A stretch of DNA of 64,000 nucleotides, taken from Nematostella vectensis. Lineage: Eukaryota; Cnidaria; Anthozoa; Actiniaria; Edwardsiidae. Where the stretch lies: the NCBI RefSeq assembly GCF_932526225.1, contig NC_064036.1:8191519-8255518 (forward strand), given 5' to 3'. Below are positions 1 through 12,400 of the stretch, piece after piece. Position numbers and translations under genes: made by a program. The stretch's first letter is position 1. The number at the start of each line of letters is the position of its first letter. A model generated the notes under the pieces. The model was not told where the DNA came from, did not search any database, and was given only the letters and a program-made list of their open reading frames with translations.

Positions 1-3000
1 TAGCTTTTTCGATTTTTCATATACTCTTGTGTGTGCAACTTTTTGCGCGATGTATTTCGTCAACTAATATGATTATGGGAATTTTTTACCGCATCAAAAA
101 TGATGAAGAAGCTAAATTATTAACGAAAATATTATTTTCTCAACAGAGACCCCCCTATACAGCTGTCAACAGATATGACGTCATGACCCAACAAACAGCA
201 AATACCAAATATGGCGAAACTTTTGCAGATATGACAAATACCGGATATGACGTCATTACCGAAGATGTATGAGAAAAGATGCTTGAGGTGTCTAGCTATG
301 GAAGTAAAACTGCAAAATCATCCGTTGAGATAAAGGAATGAATCCAGTACATTATAGGAGACCCAATATGTAACCAAAAACGATTAATGAGGGAGAGGTA
401 TCGAAAATATATATTTTTGAATTCAGATGTAGTTTAATTTATTATGACAGATACAACGAATTAGAATACCGTTACGTATATATTACTTATTACCAAAATA
501 TACTGAACTTATTTATATCATGTTTGGCTGTTTCTTCTCTGTCCGGCGCACAAATCGTTATCTACACCTCTTGCACCTCTTGCTTCTGCCCCACCCTTCC
601 CCAGTGCATAAACACTCCAACAGGAGCGTATCTAGGGGTGCCTCAGAGGGCACTATAGAATCGCCAAATCGTAGAGTTCATCACCATAAAATCCAAAAGT
701 TCATCAAGCTTCGTGTTACCGGATATTCGAGTTGGCGAGAGTCTCCTGCTTGCGCGTATCTAAGAGGGTGTTGGAGGTAGGTACCAATCCCCAATAAGAG
801 GGTGTTGGGGGTAGGTACCAATCCCCTTTGGCCACCAAAGAGTGGGCCATTTCTTCTGGACTCGATGACGGTTTTATAACCAGGCAGAGACTCCAAGATA
901 TTGAGCTCCAGAAATGAAATCCATACACCAAAAACAGTTTTTGGTGTATTGTATTCATTCTTCTGGTTCACGAACACGACTATTTTGGTTTTTTGTATTT
1001 ATGAGTTCCAGAAATGGATATCAGAGGTGAACTCCAGGAACGTACCAGGGGTGCGCAGGGTGCCTGCGCACCCCCCCCCCCCCCCCCCCCTCCCACCTTG
1101 GATGCCAAACGTGGGTTATTTCTTATTAAGGAATATGAAATACTCTGCTTTTTCCATAGAGACCTATGACTGCCCACCACCCTTCGACCAATCCTGGTAA
1201 CGCACAAGAACTCTGATGTAAAACAGAACTCCATTCAAAAATGAAATTTAAGGAAATTTATTAAGAACTTTAAGACAATCTTTGCCATGGGGGACTATCT
1301 CCGCCAAGTCACCAATAATAAACATAGAATTGCACTAACAAAATTAAGGCCGAGCAATCACCAGCTCGAGGAAGAAACAGAGCGCTATAAGAGACCCTAC
1401 ATTCACCCAGATCAGAAAAAGCGACGGCGTGAATTATGCAAAGCAGAGATCGAGGATGGACAGTATTTTTTACTATAAGTCCGACATTTCAGAGGAAAAA
1501 AGGAACAAATAGAGTGTATAGAGCGAAACGAAAAGGTCGAATTTAGTATGGCAACAATAGAGGTCTTTCACTACTTCATAAATTACCCTTAAAAAACAGC
1601 AACACAAAAAGTTATTGCTACACAAATCCACGAAGGCTTCTGCATAAAAAATAACTTAATTTAATACTTATTAGAAATTTATTGGGATCTGGTCCATGTT
1701 CTATTATATATAATTCCCCAATAAGCGATGTGTGTCCATCTGTCCTCCCCCCCACCCCCCACCCCCCATCCAAACACACACTCACCTCAGCCAATCTTGC
1801 TCTCGTTTCCAGGCGACCTCTAACTTCCAAGAAGAAGAAAAACAAAGGGATCCCACTTTCATAACGTTAAACCACCAGCAGCTTTGTGGACATTTTAATA
1901 CAGTAGAAACACGGCAAAATCCACAGCAATTACCAAACAGATTTCTCTATTAAAGCTTCAGTACAATTGGATAAATTCCAGCAGGATTACTTGCCGATTG
2001 CTTTACTTTGCCACAAAGGATTTATGGCGGTACGTATCCTGTTTGAATCCTTATTAAGGGTCCTTTTACGATATCTTGATAAAAGCTAAATTCCAGCTAA
2101 ATTCACTTTTATTGTTTATTACAATTTTAAAACCCAATACTGTTTTTCTATTGTGTTTTGTAAATTTGAAAGGGAGTTTGATTGCCTTGAATATTCATTT
2201 TTGTTATGTCATTATAAGATGATAAGCATATTCTATCCTTGGGTACTAGAGGCTAAAAAAAGCGTTATTGTCAATTTTGTTGTTCTGATCTGAACATTAG
2301 CTGCTAAATGTGTAACTGTTCAAAAAGAAGTCAGGATAACACGATGCGTTATATCTTGGATTGTGGTTATGTTAGCTGGTTTACTCAGCCGTGAGGGTTT
2401 ATGCAAATCTATGAATAGAGATGCTAATATTCGTCTAGTGTTTTGGGAGTGAAAAAAGAGCACATAGAAGAAAAGAAAAGGAGTCGTGAAGGGAAAGAAC
2501 TCTAAAAACAGTAAGGATATTATGTCCTTGTTTCCTAATGTTAGTGAAGGGGGGGGGGGGGGGGGGGTACAGAGGAACCCTAAGGGCGAAGAAGTAATGG
2601 TGTATAATACCTGTTTAAATTTATGTAAAAGTAAAAAAGTAACAAGTGGATCATTTCAAGAAGAAAACCCGTCGCTTTGTTCATGATACCAGATAGCATA
2701 GTGCAGCTCGGTTGACGGGCACACTCAGTACTGATAACTGTTTCTATTATGAAGGTGCCCGCTTAATGGAGGCTTTATTTATATAGTTTGCCTGAGAAAT
2801 CTTCAAACCGGAACTGTGGAAATGCCCGTTATGAGGGATAACCACTTAATGAAGGTCCGTTATATACCGTACCATAGGTTCTACTGTATAGATCTTTTCA
2901 GTCAAATCTCGTCTTATGGACATTCCGCTATCACGGAATCCTCGTCATCTTATAGACACCTCCACATTACGTAAACCACGTTACTAACAACTTAATAACG

Positions 3001-3335
3001 TTGCTTTAATAACTGAAAGTAACTCGCTCCCTACTGCTAAACCCGCTATTACCAACGGACACATCGTTGTTATCAAAAGTAACTGACTAAATGTTAACCC
3101 CCGTTATAACGGACGAACACTAAAGTTAACGATCTTATAGCAAGACTTACCTGTACAAAATAAATATCTTGAGAATCGTTTGTGGAGTGTACAGCTGTAG
3201 AGATAAAAAAAATAAAGAAGGAGAAATAAGTAGTTTCGATTATACTTTCTAGCACCTTTTTCAGTTTTTATTTTATTTTTTATTTTCTAGCGTTACCCAC
3301 GAAGAAAGCTAAAAGAACCTGACGCTTTTGTTCAA
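1..3335. other. Intergenic, no supported gene
   Basis: No ORF here has recognisable protein features or a convincing exon structure. I see a short two-copy tandem around 765-830 (about 32 bp, containing gtaggtaccaatcccc), an uninterrupted C-run near 1071-1090, a C-rich stretch near 1748-1770 and a G-run near 2550-2568. Positions 1105-1205 resemble 43215-43330 and are listed separately as a dispersed repeat. Confidence 0.6.
1105..1205. repeat. Dispersed repeat, copy 1
   Basis: The stretch around gggttatttcttattaagga, then ctctgctttttccat, then ccaatcctg, is repeated with divergence at 43215-43330. Both copies share the order of the blocks over about 100 bp. The ends cannot be placed and no terminal repeats are evident. 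It is probably a fragment of an old dispersed element. Confidence 0.6.
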
Positions 3336-3566
3336 ATGATTCCTGTGTTGTTTTCCCAGATGTCAGAGATACAAAGCTTTCATTTTGATTCCTCACTTCC
3401 CCTAAGTGTGTTCGCGCCACGCTACGCGCAATTCAGTGTGGTCGTCTTGTTTGGTCTCGGATGTTTCATTCTCAGCGTGTTTGCATTGCGAGATGCGACG
3501 TCCAGACCAGTTGCGAGCACCGTTCATACCAGTGGGCGAACCATCAGTTACTCACTCCGTCCAAAT
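3336..3566 (+). CDS. Candidate first exon (signal anchor) of the downstream GT14 glycosyltransferase
   Basis: An ATG at 3336 opens a 77-codon frame ending at a consensus donor (AAT followed by gtaagt at 3567). The peptide has a hydrophobic stretch (FSVVVLFGLGCFILSVFAL, about residues 35-53) after a short Arg-containing segment. That is the N-terminal layout of a type II Golgi enzyme. GCNT family members need such an anchor and the exon at 4406 lacks one, so the pairing is attractive. Against it, this exon ends in phase 0 while the exon at 4406 needs one carried base, so an intermediate exon or another splice site would be required. Confidence 0.4.
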
Positions 3567-4405
3567 GTAAGTCCTGTTGCTCAGAGTTGAAGTTGTTGGT
3601 TAAAAACGGGTATTCGTACCAGGGCACCTAGGGTGAAAGAGGGCATAAAAAGGGGATAGTGGGTGTGGTATGAGTAGAGGCTGGTGGCAGGGGTGAAAAC
3701 GGGAGGGGAATCACGGGACATTGCTAAGTATCAGAGTAGAACTTGGTGCTGGCTCAGGGATGGTGCAGCACTACAAGGCCAAAATCCACTTAAGAAATAG
3801 CCCTGAAGTGATTTATTGTAATATTGCCCACACATCTCACCTAATTGTCGCTGATTTAGTTTATGCATTTATTGATGTACAGGACACGTGGTGACCACGG
3901 TTTATTTTTTCATGCAAATCAGAAAATGTTAGCTATATACCAGATGGCTCTGCTTTGTTCACTTATGCTTCCCAGTCTCTATAACCTTTCCCTTTTCCTT
4001 TTTCTCCACCTTTTCCTTTTGCCTCCAGTAGAACTTTTCGTGCAAGTGCCAACGCCTTTGGCCATGTAGTGCACATGAGGGAGGTGTTTTTTTGACGGGA
4101 TAAGTATGTAATGTGTTCATAGCCATCCCTAAACAAACATTTGCACAACACTAGCCTACAGAGGAGGCATTTCTGTGGATTCAGGGGAAACTAGGTTAGG
4201 TTTCCAGCCGTGGTTACGTCGCGCACTGCTCTACCACAGGGATGGGAGAAGATCGTGTAGGCGCACCGAAATCGCCACGGCTTGAAACCAAGCCTAGAGG
4301 AAGACTGGACGAATGAAGTGTCACTATCGTGACTACTTGACTACAACCATGGACAGTCACTATCGTGACTAGCGTGGTACAGAACGCTTTTTTTGCAATC
4401 AAAAG

Positions 4406-5496
4406 AATTCAAGGATTGCTCACAATATTATTCTATTATCAAGTCAACAGCATGGGCACGCTGCCAATCTCTAATTCACGGATCAACGCGCCCCTCAGAT
4501 GGTGGATATCGCCTCCAAAACTCACAATCAGACGGCGACATCTTCGACAAATACAGGGACGAATCCTGCCATCAAATACGTGCATTTTACCCCCACCCCA
4601 CCCCAACACGTACTGAACTGGATTTTCCGATAGCTTACGGCATATTAATTTACAAAGGGCTTCCCTTGTTTGAGCGCTTACTCCAAGCTCTTTACATGCC
4701 TCAGAACTATTACTGCATCCATATCGACAAAAAGACAAACTCATATTTTGTTGATGCAGCCCAGCGAATGGTTGCGTGCCTGCCGAACGTGTTCATCGCG
4801 AAAACTCGCGTGAACGTGAAATGGGGCGAGATTTCCCTTGTGAAGGCTGAACTAAGCTGTATGACAGAGCTTCAAACTTTCAAATGGAAATACTATATCA
4901 ACTTAGTGGGGCAGGATTTTCCACTCTATAACAACATGGAGATAGTCAGGGTTCTCAAGAGTCTCCACGGACTCAACAACATCGAGAGCATTGAGATGCC
5001 AGCTTATAACGTGCATCGGGTCGAGTTTGTCCGCCATGGACAAAAATTGCTTAGAAAATCCCCTCCACCTCATGGTTTGATCATCAGAAAGGGCTCCGTA
5101 CATGGAATACTCACTAGAAAGTTCACGGAGTTCGTCTTACGCGACAAAGTTGCCAGGGATTTGCTAAAGTGGCTGGAAGACGTGTTTGCCGCTGACGAAA
5201 TTTTCTTCGCGACCCTGCAGTATGACCAGGCCACCCCGGGCGGTATTCACGGCCAACAACCAGAATGCATTGCGCGGGTAAAGCGCTGGAGGCCTGGTTA
5301 TTGTGCTGGTCGCTACGTCAGAAATATCTGCTGGATCGACATACGGGACCTTACGTGGGTGTTAAGCGAGGGGAACAACCGGAAGTTGTTTGTGAACAAA
5401 ATACCGTTCGAGTTCAGTAGTGATCTGTTGAAATGTATGCTCGAGTCACTGCTAAGGCGCCGATATCCAATGGGGACAAGGGGCAGACCGAGTTAG
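4406..5496 (+). CDS. Core-2/I-branching beta-1,6-N-acetylglucosaminyltransferase-like enzyme (GT14), main exon
   Basis: One long exon encodes about 362 residues of a GT14 (GCNT/xylosyltransferase-type) domain. Enzymes of this family transfer GlcNAc in beta-1,6 linkage onto O-glycans or polylactosamine in the Golgi. Family landmarks in order are LDFPIAYGILIYKG, FERLLQALYMPQNYYCIHID, WGEISLVKAEL, YYINLVGQDFPLYN, GSVHGILTRKFTEFVL, the acidic DEIFFATLQ and PGGIHGQ. The exon has no start codon of its own: the frame is open upstream to an acceptor-like aaaag ending at 4405. The N-terminal anchor must therefore come from an upstream exon, with 3336-3566 as candidate. The stop is at 5494-5496. Acceptor specificity (core 2 versus I-branch) cannot be told from sequence alone. 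A 43-bp satellite begins about 300 bp downstream. Confidence 0.85.
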
Positions 5497-5789
5497 ACCG
5501 AGCCGCGTATGAGACTTCAGGAACTGAAATAATGTTTGCTAAGCAACCAAGCAAGATCTACCAGTTAGGAATCTGCCCATACAAGATCTCCTCTTATTTT
5601 AGGAGTGACCTTTGAACGCACACTGGCATACACGTATTGGCAGCAGTCGCTAGCACAGTCTATTACCCGTGCAGTTCGGCAACCATGGACAGCTGTTTCG
5701 TCCTTATTAGGACTTATCAGCATGGCATAACGTCCCTTTTTGACCAGACAGGTGCCATTGTGTGTATGTTAGTGCTAGGGCACACTGGG

Positions 5790-8471
5790 AAACCCTGCGT
5801 ACATACTAGCTTATATTACATAATATAATATAAGTAATATAAGCTAGTATGTACGCAGTGTGTTCTCGTGTGTCATGTATGTAAAAGCTAGTGTGTGCGC
5901 AGTGTGTTCTCGTGTGTCATGTAATATAAGCTAGTATGTACGCAGTGTGTTCTCGTGTGTCATGTAATATAAGCTAGTATGTACGCAGTGTGTTCTCGTG
6001 TGTCATGTAATATAAGCTAGTATGTACGCAGTGTGTTCTCGTGTGTCATGTAATATAAGCTAGTATGTACGCAGTGTGTTCTCATGTGTCATGTAATATA
6101 AGCTAGTGTGTACGCAGTGTGTTCTCGTGTGTCATGTAAGTATAAGCTAGTATGTACGCAGTGTGTTCTCGTGTGTCATGTAATATAAGCTAGTATGTAC
6201 GCAGTGTGTTCTCGTGTGTCATGTAATATAAGCTAGTATGTACGCAGTGTGTTCTCGTGTGTCATGTAATATAAGCTAGTATGTACACAGAGCGTTCTCG
6301 TGTGTCATGTAAGTATAAGCTAGTATGTACGCAGAGTGTTCTCGTGTGTCATGTAATATAAGCTAGTATGTACGCAGTGTTTTCTTGTGTGTCATGTAAT
6401 ATAAGCTAGTATGTACGCAGTGTGTTTCGTGTGTTATGTAATATAAGCTAGTATGTACGCAGTGTGTTCTCGTGTGTCATGTAATATAAGCTAGTATGTA
6501 CGTAGTGTGTTCTCGTGTGTCATGTAATATCAGCTAGTATGTACGCAGTATGTTCTTGTGTGTCATGTAAGTATAAGCTAGTGTGTACGCATTGTGTTCT
6601 CGTGTGAAAGTATAAGCTAGTATGTACGCAGTGTGTTATAGTGTGTCATGTAATATAAGCTAGTATGTACGCAGTGTGTTCTCGTGTTTCGTGTAATATA
6701 AGCTAGTGTGTACGCAGTGTGTTCTCGTGTGTCATGTAATATAAGCTAGTATGTGCGCAGAGTGTTATAGTGTGTCGTGTAATATAAGCTAGTATGTACG
6801 CAGTGTATTCTTGTATACTAGCTTATGTTACATGACACACGAGAACACACTGCGTACATACTAGCTTATAATACATGACACACTATAACACTCTGCGCAC
6901 ACACTAGCTTATATTACATGACAAACGAGAACACACTGCGTACACACTAGCTTATATTACATGACACACGAGAACACACTGTGTACATACTAGCTTATAT
7001 TACATGACACACGAGAACACACTGCGTACATACTAGCTTATCTTACATGACACACGAGAACACACTGCGTACATACTAGCTTATATTACATGACACACGA
7101 GAACACACTGCGTACATACTAGCTTATATTACATGACACACAGGAACACACTGCGTACACACTAGCTTATATTACATGACACACGAGAACACACTGCGTA
7201 CATATTAGCTTATAATACATGACACACTATAACACTCTGCGCACACACTAGCTTATATTACATGACACACGAGAACACACTGCGTACACACTAGCTTATA
7301 TTACATGACACACGAGAACACACTGCGTACATACTAGCTTATATTACATGACACACGAGAACACTCTGCGTACATACTAGCTTATATTACATGACACACG
7401 AGAACACACTGCGTACATACTAGCTTATATTACATGACACACGAGAACACTCTGCGTACATACTAGCTTATATTACATGACACACGAGAACACTCTGCGT
7501 ACATAGTAGCTTATATTACATGACACACGAGAACACACTGCGTACATACTAGCTTATATTACATGACACACGAGAAAACACTGCCTACATACTAGCTTAT
7601 ATTACATGACACACGAGAACACACTGCCTACATACTAGCTTATATTACATGACACACGAGAACACACTGCGTACATACTAGCTTATATTACATGACACAC
7701 GGGAACACACTGCGTACATACTAGCTTATATTACATGACACACGAGAAAACACTGCCTACATACTAGCTTATATTACATGACACACGAGAACACACTGCC
7801 TACATACTAGCTTATATTACATGACACACGAGAACACACTGCGTACATACTAGCTTATATTTACATGACACACGAGAAAACAATGCGCACACACTAGCTT
7901 ATATTACATGACACACGAGAACACATTGCGTACACACTAGCTTATATTACATGACACACGAGAAAACACTGCGTACATACTTGCTTACATTACATGACAC
8001 ACTATAACACACTGCGCACACACTAGCTTATATTACATGACACACGAGAACACACTGCGCACACACTAGCTTATATTACATGACACACGAGAACACTCTG
8101 CGTACATACTAGCTTATATTACATGACACACGAGAACACACTGCGCACACACTAGCTTATATTACATGGCACACGAGAACACACTGCGTACATACTAGCT
8201 TATATTACATGACACACGAGAACACTCTGCGTACATACTAGCTTATATTACATGACACACGAGAACACACTTCGTACATACTAGCTTATATTACATGACA
8301 CACGAGAACACACTGCGTACATACTAGCTTATATTACATGACACAGGAGAACACTCTGCGTACATACTAGCTTATATTACATGACACACGAGAACACACT
8401 GCGTACATACTAGCTTATATTACATGACACACGAGAACACACTGCGTACATACTAGCTTATATTACATGAC

Positions 8472-8472
<1 letters not shown>
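5790..8472. repeat. 43-bp satellite array with two orientation switches
   Basis: The unit contains aagctagtatgtacgcagtg and then tgttctcgtgtgtcatgtaa. The period is 43 bp, measured at 5941 to 5984. One unit in reverse orientation lies at about 5790-5821, followed by roughly 23 forward units to about 6815, then roughly 38 reverse units to 8472. The centres of symmetry are near 5822 and 6816. Units differ by a few substitutions, for example cgcagagtgtt for cgcagtgtgtt and gtgtgtac for gtatgtac. I see no ORF in it. Confidence 0.95.
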
Positions 8473-8503
<31 letters not shown>

Positions 8504-9455
8504 ATAACTTTATTTATACCACACACAGAAATTACAGTAAGAAAATAAATAATAATTACAGATTTTGGGTATTGGCTGCCTAGAAGTAACTAAAAAGCTA
8601 ATCTGGCTAGGCAGCACAAAATAGTTCAATTAAATGGAGCGTATAGCAAGGACGTACAAGGCACGAATACAAAATACATGAAAGCAGCAGCAAAATAAAA
8701 TGCAATAAAACAAAAAAACTAGATAGAAGCTAATAATTTTCAAGGATTGAGGTCTTTATTGCAGCCTTGAAGCTAGGCAAACGCATGGTTTTGGTAGGTT
8801 CTTTGATGTTATTCCAAATTGAGGCACCTTTAAAACGAATATTAAACTTTCCATAATTAGTTCGAGGTAAAGGGAGGCAGTACGATGATTTAGAAGCCAG
8901 TCTTGTATTATATTTGTGCCTTGAAGCAACCGTAGTAAAAAAAGAATCAAAAGGAGTTGGAAGTAGATTCAAATGAAATTTGTACATAAATATTGTGTTT
9001 AAGTAATAGATTAGATCAGGAGATTTCAAGATATTTAGTTTTCTAAAGATAGGAGAAGTATGTTCAATGTAAGATGAGAAAGTTATGATTCTAACAGCTT
9101 TCTTCTGTAAAATAAAAAGAGGCTTGATTGTTGATTCATATGTGTTGCCCCAAATAATAGCACCATAAGTAAGAAATGGATAAATTAGAGAATAATATAG
9201 CTGAGTGAGAATTGTTGGTGATACATAGTAACGCAGCTTTGCTATTATTCCGACCCCTCTGGAGATTTTCTTACTTAACTGGTTAATGTGCTCCTTCCAG
9301 TTAAGAAAGGAGTCAATAACTACACCAAGATATTTGATATTATTTTTTTGTTTAATGGTATTATTATTGATTGATAAAGAAATAGAACTAGCCAGCCTCT
9401 TTTGTGCTGGTCGAAAAATGACAAAATTAGTTTTACTGATGTTCACAAAAAAAAT
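8473..9455 (-). mobile_element. 5'-truncated non-LTR retrotransposon (LINE) fragment
   Basis: On the minus strand this is the 3' end of a LINE: the C-terminal part of a reverse-transcriptase ORF (8730 to about 9450), a roughly 250-bp 3' UTR and a (TTG)n tail, seen on the plus strand as an (aac)n run at 8473-8502. The tail touches the last satellite unit. The 5' truncation lies near 9450, where the sequence changes abruptly to the ccctgac-rich end of the hAT-like element. No target-site duplication could be identified because the two flanks are unrelated repeats. Confidence 0.8.
8730..9450 (-). pseudogene. Reverse transcriptase C-terminal fragment
   Basis: The frame reads KTNFVIF, then IKYLGVVIDSFLNWKEHI, a long helical region with YGAIIWG, and then LQKKAVRIITFSSY. 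These are standard features C-terminal to the catalytic palm of CR1/Jockey-like LINE reverse transcriptases. The catalytic FADD region and everything N-terminal to it are missing. The first residues of the open frame (about 9450-9509) belong to the neighbouring hAT terminal sequence and are not LINE. The fragment has no premature stop, suggesting fairly recent insertion. Confidence 0.8.
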
Positions 9456-12400
9456 TCCCTGACTTTTCCCTGACTTTTCCCCGACCATAACCCATTTTTC
9501 AATGACCATGCAGCATGTCTTATGAATACTTTTAATGAATAATCTATAATTTCAATAACAGCAACAAAGCAATAGTGTCTCAAGATTGTGAGATTTTGAC
9601 TTAACGTCTTTTCAAAAGGATTTCAGCTTCTTCTGTAGAAGATCAATATTTTGTTCTTCCTTCTCTATTTCCTTCCTCTTTTCTTTTGATTTTACCCGCA
9701 AGGCGTTCGACTTTGCAAGAATGCTAAAGTCTCCCTTCATTTCTGCATTAGTAGCAAGGTCATCGGCTTCTTTCAGAAGAGCAGTAGCTGTAGTTTCAAG
9801 CTTTTGTTTTTTCTTTTTTGCTTGCTTGATGTCTTCTTCGACTTTTCTTTTCAAGCTTTCTTTATGGGTTTTTGCCTCAATTGATTTCTTCTCTGCTAAA
9901 GATTGTCTGTATCTGTTACTAGCATATTTACAAGATGTAAGCAGCTCAGTTGTGATAGAATCTTCAATTGGACATTCCAGACTTTTGACACCACTGTGAG
10001 CTCTGCGAAATCCAACAAGCGTGTCTTGGTGCATATTGTTGCTCACGATATCCTTGTTATCAGAGAATCCTCTTTCAACACAGGATTGACCATGGGACAA
10101 GATAAGCAGCATCTTTACTGTTTGCCAAAGGTCTGCATACTGTGGTTTCTGGTGAAAGTACTCTGCTAGGAAGACATCAAGTGCTTTGTCTGATGACTGG
10201 TAGGACTTGAAGTCCTCCTTACTGTATCTCTCCACATCAGCAAGGAATGCCTTGTACTGCTGTAGAGCAATATCACAACAATGGGTAGATTTCATTTTAT
10301 GCGATATCAGTTGCTGAAGGACATTGGAGAATCTGGTTGTTGCTGCTTCAGGGTTTGATGCCATGTAAATAGGATTTAAAGACACCAGATTCCTAGCCAT
10401 CTTGTACTTTAGAGGAGATCTGTCCATTACCTTGCTAGATAATTGTTTCAGAAATTCAAGGCAATTATTCTGGAATTCCAGGATTTGTAGAGGTGTGGCT
10501 TGCTTAGTACTTTCCATCTTATGCACTGACATCTTCGCAGCAAAACCTACATCTACCTTCCTTGGTGGTAGAAGATTGTCAGACTTGCTAACATCAATGT
10601 TAGCAAGCTTAGCACATGTTGTTGCCTCTTGAAGCACAGACTTCTTAACAAACTTGGAAAGGATTGCTTCAAGTATGGTTTGTACATCTTGTGTAAGAAA
10701 GGGGACCATGGGCTGATCGGTTTGGAATTTCTTCAAAAAAGGCCCAAGAATGCGTGCGATACTAATAAAGAACTCAAGTTTGGCAACAATGAGTGGATCT
10801 TGTACAAATGCCTGTAGATTTTTGAAAGATTGGCTTGTAGGAATTTTGCTCTTTGGTAGCTTTGACACCTCGTCAACATATTTCTTGATATTTGGCCAGA
10901 TAGCCACTGCTCGTTCTGCCACTGGCAAATCTTCCAGCCACCTTGTCCCACAAAATCGTAGTGGCCACATGGAACTTCCAGAAATGGCTTCATAATCTTC
11001 TCTTTTTGCTGGTGAGTCTGAAAAAGTGTACCAGAGAGACCTCAGAAGTTTATCAAGACGCCAGCCTGTGGCTGTAGCTCCATATTTAAAAGCCCCATGT
11101 ACCACATGTAACCCACAGGCACCAATATTAATGAGCTTTGGAAGATCTGGATCAGTTTGTTCTCTATCTTCTAATAGGTCTTCAAGAAATTTCCAGTTAA
11201 CATTAGGACCATCCATCGATACCTGCACAAGGTTTGCAGGATTCAGCTTTTGTAGACCTAGCTTGAAACTTTGAAGTAAATCTGCAGCTCTTGTGTGACC
11301 AAGAAACTGGGAATCAATGTATCTTGATACAACTTTATTCTTCTGAACATCCCAAAAGCGCACAATCAAATCCATCTGTTCTTTCTGGATCACTTTATTC
11401 AGCGATTCATCAAATGAGATAACATACATTGTTCCTTGCTCTTGAAGTCTTTTCATTAATTCATCATGAAAAAATGGGGCAATGCCAAAACAAATCAAGT
11501 ATGAACACTTTGTTGCTCCACATTGGAACTGTTTGGCAATTACACTGTCTGGAAACATATTGGAAAATAGCTTGTCAGTGCCTGCACTACTATTACAGGA
11601 ATAGTGAGACATGAGGACTTTTATAGCCCACAGCACCTCTGCTTTTAGAGTTTCATCTTTGGTAACATACTTTTTAATTGTGCCTTTAGATGAATCAGAT
11701 GAACTGGCAACTTGAGAAAGATCGACGGGAGGAGGTGGTACAGTCATTGTCCTTTCTGCTGCTGAAGAATTTTGTTCGGATTCTTGCTTTTGCACAGTGA
11801 CAAAAGAGTTCAAAGAAACTTGTTGTGTCGATGGAGCAACTCTCCTAAGGTGTTTTTTGCCTTTAGCATGACTTATCAGTGCTTGTTTTCCCATATTTCC
11901 AAGCTCAAATGTAACAGAGCACATTTTACACCTTGCTTTAGTTGATTCCTGAGCTTGTGCAACCCAAGGAAATAGTGGGTCTTGAAGCCATAGATTATTA
12001 AATACAGTTCGCTTACTCATCTACAAACCAATACAAAAGTTATAAAAAATAAGTGTTACGACTGTAAATAATTTTGTATAAAGTCATGCTGCAATTAAAT
12101 GCAATGAGAATGGACAAAAAAAATGTATATCTAACTAAGTTCAGGCGTGGTTTCCTCTTTTTCAAAATGCAAATCAGGATAAACAAAAATAATTTTTAAA
12201 GCTTAAGACTAAGACTGAACAGTTACGAAAAAATTCGCTGCATACAAAAATATCTTGAATTAAATGTCGTTAGTTTACCGATTTTGTCATTAAATGATCA
12301 ATAAATTGTTACATTATGCATCCCCCCACTCTATCACTGCTAAGGTTATGAAATAATGCCCTTAAAATAGCTAAAATACTTAATTCCAGCCCTACCTCCA

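Noticed and set aside
680-1234. Overlapping ORFs around the C-run
   Set aside because: Low-complexity translation, no conserved motif and no splice structure.
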